From Geopsychrobacter sp. (GTDB lineage: Bacteria; Desulfobacterota; Desulfuromonadia; Desulfuromonadales; Geopsychrobacteraceae), in contig JAUXIR010000032.1 of assembly GCA_030620915.1 (NCBI GenBank), positions 1-9,568 of the forward strand: a stretch of 9,568 bases of DNA, in the 5' to 3' direction. Below, in pieces: positions 6,273-9,568 of the stretch. How positions within the stretch are numbered: the stretch's first letter is position 1; every line of letters begins with the position of its first letter. The position numbers and the translations under genes were made by a program. A model generated the notes under the pieces. The model did not search any database. It was not told the DNA's origin and saw only the letters and a program-made list of their open reading frames with translations.

Positions 6273-7337
6273 TCAGAGTTCAACCACCCAGTTATGCTTG
6301 TCGGGCTGACGACCATATTGAATATCGGTCAGGTCCTTGTAGAGTTTCATGGTTAGTTCCCCGGTTTCGCCGTTGCCGAGCTGAACGCAGTTGTCCTGAT
6401 AGCAGAAGGAGCCGACGGGTGAGATAACCACAGCAGTGCCGGTGCCGAAGGCTTCCTTGAGGCGACCACTTACGGCACCTTCCATCACTTCATCGACCGA
6501 GAGGGCTCGTTCCTCGATCTGGTAGCCCATCTCCTTGAGCAGATGCAGTGCCGAACGACGCGTGATGCCATCGAGGACCGTACCCTTGAGCGGCGAGGTA
6601 ATGATCTTATCATCGTAGAGGAAGATCATGTTCATGCTGCCGACCTCTTCGACATACTTCTTTTCGCGGGCATCGAGCCAGAGGACCTGGTCGTAACCTT
6701 TTTGAGCGGCCTCACGCGCCGCCATCAGGCTGGCGGCATAGTTACCGCCGGTTTTGGCTTCACCGGTACCACCGTGGGTGGCACGCACGTAGTGATCGGA
6801 GATCCAGATTTTAACCGGAGCGATCCCCCCCTTGTAATAGGCGCCGACCGGCGAAAGGATGATATAACAGAGATACTGATCGGCCGGACGCACCCCGAGA
6901 AATGCCTCAGTGGCGATCATGGTCGGACGGATATAGAGGCTGGTCCCCTCACTCTTCGGAACCCAGTCCGATTCGAGGCGGATCAACTCAAGCAGCGAAT
7001 CGAGAAAGAACTTTTCATCGACCTCGGGCATACACATCCGCTCGGCGCTACGATTGAAGCGCGAGATGTTATCCTGGGGACGGAAGAGGGCGATCGAACC
7101 GTCGGCGCGGCGGAAGGCTTTGAGTCCTTCGAAGATCTCCTGAGAGTAGTGCAGGACCGTGGCCGCCGGGTCGAGAGAGAAGGGGCCGTAAGGCTGGATA
7201 CGTGCGGAATGCCAGCCCTGTTTACGGTCGAACTCCATGACGAACATGCGGTCGGTGAACTCTGTACCGAAAGCCAGCTGCGATTCGTCTTCGATCTTCG
7301 CCTTCGGGTTGTTCAACGGAAGGATATCGAGTTTCAT
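6273..7337 (-). CDS. ilvE: Branched-chain amino acid aminotransferase (PLP fold type IV, long form), 354 aa
   Basis: This enzyme reversibly moves the amino group between glutamate and the branched-chain 2-oxo acids, the last step of Leu, Ile and Val synthesis, using pyridoxal phosphate in the cytoplasm. The PLP lysine is K195 in GTGEAKTGGNYAAS. Other signatures are HYSQEIFEGLKAFR (63-76), EEVGSMNMIF (230-239, with the acidic residue and Gly-Ser that contact the cofactor), LDGITRRS (255-262) and GTGTAVVISPVG (298-309). The length matches the eukaryote-like long group rather than the roughly 309-residue E. coli type. The redox CXXC of the human mitochondrial enzyme is replaced here by AVVI. ATG 7337 has AGGAGGG 6 nt upstream. 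It is a single gene with its own terminator. Its amino donor, glutamate, is the product of the glt operon downstream. Confidence 0.95.
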   Translation of the reverse strand: MKLDILPLNNPKAKIEDESQLAFGTEFTDRMFVMEFDRKQGWHSARIQPYGPFSLDPAATVLHYSQEIFEGLKAFRRADGSIALFRPQDNISRFNRSAERMCMPEVDEKFFLDSLLELIRLESDWVPKSEGTSLYIRPTMIATEAFLGVRPADQYLCYIILSPVGAYYKGGIAPVKIWISDHYVRATHGGTGEAKTGGNYAASLMAAREAAQKGYDQVLWLDAREKKYVEEVGSMNMIFLYDDKIITSPLKGTVLDGITRRSALHLLKEMGYQIEERALSVDEVMEGAVSGRLKEAFGTGTAVVISPVGSFCYQDNCVQLGNGETGELTMKLYKDLTDIQYGRQPDKHNWVVEL

Positions 7338-7376
7338 TTCACGCCCTCCTACACAAGGAATTAAGGAATTGTTGTT

Positions 7377-7404
7377 CTTATCACGAACCGGGCGGATGCC
7401 GCAA
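7377..7404 (-). promoter_or_regulatory. Weak candidate sigma-70 promoter for ilvE
   Basis: On the minus strand TTGCGG (7404-7399) and GATAAG (7382-7377) are separated by 16 nt, upstream of the ilvE ribosome site. Both boxes are poor matches (TTG in the -35, ATAA in the -10). The position suits a short leader of about 35 nt. Offered as the best visible candidate only. Confidence 0.25.
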
Positions 7405-7651
7405 GACTAGAGAGTTGCAGCAATATCGAGGGGACGGGGGGGGGATGCAGGTTGAACTGAAGTACGGGCATGGAAATCAGCGCGGAGAACTCCCTTTTGC
7501 GGCTTCAGTGCTGCAACAAGGCAGGTTGAGCTGGCGATCATCTCCAGGGTGGAGAACCCAAAGATATGGCTTTGGATGAATTGCCCGCGCAACCCCAAAC
7601 CCTGATTATCCCTGATGGCGGACTGGTACTGCCGAGAATTAATGGTAAGAT

Positions 7652-7664
7652 TTAGAAATTCTAA
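7652..7664. repeat. Palindrome TTAGAA-A-TTCTAA flanked by TAAGAT direct repeats
   Basis: TTAGAA (7652-7657) and TTCTAA (7659-7664) are perfect inverted copies around one A. TAAGAT occurs at both edges (7646-7651 and 7662-7667). The right edge overlaps GATAAT (7665-7670), which resembles a -10 box reading towards the HDOD-GGDEF gene, though no -35 box is evident. An operator is possible but unproven. Confidence 0.4.
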
Positions 7665-7698
7665 GATAATCTGGTTCTAGAGACGCTTAGCCAGCAAG

Positions 7699-7858
7699 GA
7701 CACCAAAAGCGATTTCAACGGAGAGTCGCAGAGAAAGACAGAGTTGGAGAGAAGAACGAACTCTTCTGTTTGGATTTTAACTCGAACGAGGGTTCCGGTT
7801 CTCTCTGCGTTTCTCTCCTCATCTCAGTCTCTCCGTTGAAAAAAGGTTTCAAGGTGTC
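7699..7858. repeat. About 160-bp imperfect inverted-repeat element, MITE- or REP-like
   Basis: The ends are GACACC (7699-7704) and GGTGTC (7853-7858). Inside them a perfect 13-bp inverted pair, TTTCAACGGAGAG (7713-7725) and its complement (7829-7841), is followed by a purine-rich left arm (GAGA/CAGAG units) and a pyrimidine-rich right arm (CTCTCTGCG, TTTCTCTCC). The middle includes a small GAAGA/TCTTC hairpin (near 7751-7766). It contains no gene and ends 45 nt before the HDOD-GGDEF start codon. I infer a dispersed non-autonomous repeat from its form; copy number cannot be judged from one window, and no clear target-site duplication was identified. Confidence 0.6.
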
Positions 7859-7903
7859 TCGCTCGAATTTTTGATTTGTTTCACATCGGGAGATTCAGCC
7901 TCA

Positions 7904-9451
7904 ATGACAAAAGAAGAAGTACTGCAGCAGGTGATCGACTCAGGTTCACTGCCGACGCTATCGACGGTGGCCTCTAAACTGATCAGCTTGACCGCCAAAG
8001 AAGACACCACGATTTTCGATATCACCAAGCTGATTTCATTGGATATTTCGTTGTCGGCCAAGGTGCTTAAGGTGGTCAATTCCTCCTTCTATAATTTCCC
8101 CAACGAGGTCGGTACCATTCAACAGGCAGTGGCGATTCTCGGCACCAACGCGGTGCGTTCGTTGGTGCTCTCCTTTTCATTTCTCAACATGGAGCGCGCT
8201 AATGTTCCAGGCGGATTCAGTTATGAAGAGTTCTGGGAGCGTTCGCTGGCATCGGCTGTCTCGGCCAAGTTGTTGATGGGCAAGATTTGTGATGACGATA
8301 GCGAAGAGGTTTTTACCGTTGGACTGCTGGCCAACCTCGGGAAGCTGATTCTGTCAACCGCCTTCTCCGAGCGCTACTGCAAGATTCTTAGTCAGGTTGC
8401 AGATGGTGAAAAGAGCCTGGATCAACTCGAAGATGAATTGATCGGTGCCGACCATGCCTATATCGGCTGTGAGGCGGCGCAGTATTGGCATTTTCCTGAA
8501 AGCCTGACTCTGCCGATTGCTTATCATCATGATCCCGACAGCTATACCGGGAGTGACCCGCTGATGAAGCGCAATATCGAGATTGTCTATCTCGCCGGGT
8601 TGCTTGCCAATATCCTTTATTCAGGCAAGCCGATCGACTATCATCGACCATTTCGTGAGCAGGCCAAGAAACTTTTTTCGCTTGATGATGAAACGATTGA
8701 TGATTTGCTGCGACGGGTCAATGTTGAGGTCGCTCAGGCGGCCGAGTTTTTCGGCATCAAGATCGGCGGTACGCTGTCGATTCCCGAACTGCTGCAGGAG
8801 GCGAATATCGAGCTCAGTCAGCTCAATATGTCGTATGAACAGATAAATCGAGAACTGGTCAAGGCCAAGATTCAGCTTGAAAAATTGACGACCGAACTCG
8901 AAGAGAAGAATACCTATCTTGAAAGCATCGCCAATCTGGATGGCCTGACCGAGGTCTATAACCATCGTTATTTCCAGATTTTTCTTGAAAAAGAGCTCAA
9001 TCGCTCACTACGGCGCGACCTGGAGATGAGCCTGATCCTTTGCGATATCGATAATTTCAAGAAGTTCAACGATTTCCACGGCCATCAGGTCGGGGATTTT
9101 GTGCTGCGTGAAGTCTGCCGTGCTTGCAGCGAGCAGATTCGCGAATATGATCTTATCGCTCGTTACGGCGGCGAAGAGTTTGTCTTTGTGCTGCCGGAAA
9201 CCGGGCCCGCCGAGGCGATGATCGTCGCTGAAAAGCTGCGTGAAGCGGTCGCAGGCGGGGAATTCTTCTTTGAAAAGATGAGTTACCGGGTGACGATGAG
9301 CCTCGGTGTCGCCAGCCTCACGCCCGGCGGGAAGGTCAAGCGCAGTGAGTTGATCGAGGCCGCCGACAAGGCGCTCTATCAGGCGAAGAAGAAGGGCAAA
9401 AACCGCTCCGAGCAATCCCAGGAGAAGAGCGGCTGGTTCAAGAAGCGCTAG
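7904..9451 (+). CDS. HDOD domain - coiled coil - GGDEF diguanylate cyclase, 515 aa
   Basis: The protein joins a putative sensing domain to synthesis of the second messenger c-di-GMP. The HDOD domain covers about residues 10-210 (LPTLSTVASKLISL, LISLDISLSAKVLKVVNSSFY, IQQAVAILGTNAVRSLVLS, GLLANLGKLIL, GADHAYIGCEAAQYWHFPE) and lacks the catalytic HD pair, as is usual for this family. A Leu/Glu/Lys-rich stretch at about 300-342 is a likely coiled coil for dimerisation. The GGDEF domain follows: LDGLTEVYNHRYF, metal site D381 and D383 (CDIDNF), and an active-type GGEEF at 422-426. The product-inhibition site RxxD (R413-D416) lies five residues before GGEEF. There is no signal peptide or membrane segment, so it should be cytoplasmic. 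ATG 7904 is preferred over TTG 7871 because the domain begins right after it and GGGAG (7888-7892) lies upstream, at a rather long 11-nt spacing. Confidence 0.93.
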   Translation: MTKEEVLQQVIDSGSLPTLSTVASKLISLTAKEDTTIFDITKLISLDISLSAKVLKVVNSSFYNFPNEVGTIQQAVAILGTNAVRSLVLSFSFLNMERANVPGGFSYEEFWERSLASAVSAKLLMGKICDDDSEEVFTVGLLANLGKLILSTAFSERYCKILSQVADGEKSLDQLEDELIGADHAYIGCEAAQYWHFPESLTLPIAYHHDPDSYTGSDPLMKRNIEIVYLAGLLANILYSGKPIDYHRPFREQAKKLFSLDDETIDDLLRRVNVEVAQAAEFFGIKIGGTLSIPELLQEANIELSQLNMSYEQINRELVKAKIQLEKLTTELEEKNTYLESIANLDGLTEVYNHRYFQIFLEKELNRSLRRDLEMSLILCDIDNFKKFNDFHGHQVGDFVLREVCRACSEQIREYDLIARYGGEEFVFVLPETGPAEAMIVAEKLREAVAGGEFFFEKMSYRVTMSLGVASLTPGGKVKRSELIEAADKALYQAKKKGKNRSEQSQEKSGWFKKR

Positions 9452-9514
9452 AGGCGTGAGGCATGCTGGACATTTAGCCTTCTCCTGTTCAATAATGGGA
9501 CCGTTAACTATTTC

Positions 9515-9557
9515 GGGGTGCGGGTACCTCAAGCGAGGTAGCGCGCCCCTTTCATTT
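9515..9557 (+). terminator. Hairpin after the HDOD-GGDEF gene, likely terminator
   Basis: GGGGTGCG (9515-9522) pairs with CGCGCCCC (9542-9549, one G-T pair), and TACCTC (9525-9530) pairs with GAGGTA (9535-9540) around a 4-nt loop, with a small internal loop between the two helices. The following TTTCATTT is a weak T tract. It lies 63 nt after the stop. It could be a terminator, or the start of a structured element that continues past the window edge. Confidence 0.5.
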
Positions 9558-9568
9558 AGCCCTTGAAC

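Larger units (their letters stand above)
7338..7698. other. Gene-free part of the divergent ilvE / HDOD-GGDEF region
   Basis: No convincing gene is visible. The 63-codon minus-strand frame at 7598-7407 has no good ribosome site and no family resemblance. The stretch contains a tandem AAGGAATT pair (7355-7370), a run of nine G (7436-7444), a 6-bp hairpin TCTCCA-GGG-TGGAGA (7541-7555) and the palindrome at 7652-7664. A small RNA or a decayed gene cannot be excluded by eye. Confidence 0.5.

Noticed and set aside
7407..7598. Minus-strand 63-codon frame upstream of ilvE
   Set aside because: No convincing ribosome site or motif; its C-terminal part is encoded through the G9 run. A decayed gene or small RNA is possible but unsupported.
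7338..7698. 6S RNA, T-box or tRNA upstream of ilvE
   Set aside because: No long central-bubble hairpin, T-box core or tRNA cloverleaf could be recognised on either strand.
9008..9532. Minus-strand 174-codon frame opposite the GGDEF domain
   Set aside because: It is a shadow of the GGDEF coding sequence, which carries clear catalytic motifs on the plus strand.
9515..9557. c-di-GMP riboswitch near the GGDEF gene
   Set aside because: The hairpin lies downstream of the gene and lacks the conserved GEMM core; a terminator explains it better.

Overview
The window looks like chromosomal DNA of a Desulfuromonadia/Geobacter-type anaerobic bacterium. This is inferred from protein style and gene content: a three-piece, ferredoxin-rich ('archaeal-type') glutamate synthase, a long-form branched-chain aminotransferase, an HDOD-GGDEF signalling protein, and intergenic heptamer repeats. 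No rRNA or other marker gene is present, so the placement is only moderately secure.

Layout. Positions 1-709 (+) hold the 3' end of an unrecognised gene, followed 19 nt later by a Nudix hydrolase. A strong hairpin at 708-745, with A and T runs on either side, separates it from a convergent minus-strand operon and can terminate both. That operon (5908 down to 771) encodes, in order of transcription, a class II glutamine amidotransferase subunit, an FMN/ferredoxin glutamate synthase core subunit, and a fusion of a GXGXG beta-helix domain with a GltD-like FAD/NAD(P) oxidoreductase and a C-terminal two-cluster ferredoxin. The first two genes overlap by 13 nt. The third is separated by an 87-nt gap filled with inverted heptamer repeats that reach its Shine-Dalgarno sequence. 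Upstream of the operon (5909-6211) lie a candidate sigma-54 element and a 7-bp inverted repeat. Next comes ilvE (7337 down to 6273, minus) with its own terminator at 6212-6245. A 566-nt gene-free divergent region follows, with a 9-G run, a small palindrome and a ~160-bp imperfect inverted-repeat element. The last gene (7904-9451, +) is an HDOD-coiled coil-GGDEF protein, followed by a hairpin near the window edge.

How the genes fit together. The three glt proteins together contain all modules of a glutamate synthase: glutaminase, FMN synthase site, GXGXG domain, and FAD/NAD(P) electron entry. They should make glutamate from glutamine and 2-oxoglutarate. IlvE, next door and on the same strand but with its own terminator, uses glutamate as amino donor for Leu/Ile/Val synthesis. 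The neighbourhood is therefore mainly nitrogen assimilation and amino-group distribution. The Nudix and HDOD-GGDEF genes appear to be unrelated neighbours. I see no phage, CRISPR, toxin-antitoxin or defence genes. The most unusual material is non-coding: the heptamer hairpin inside the glt operon and the inverted-repeat element before the HDOD-GGDEF gene.
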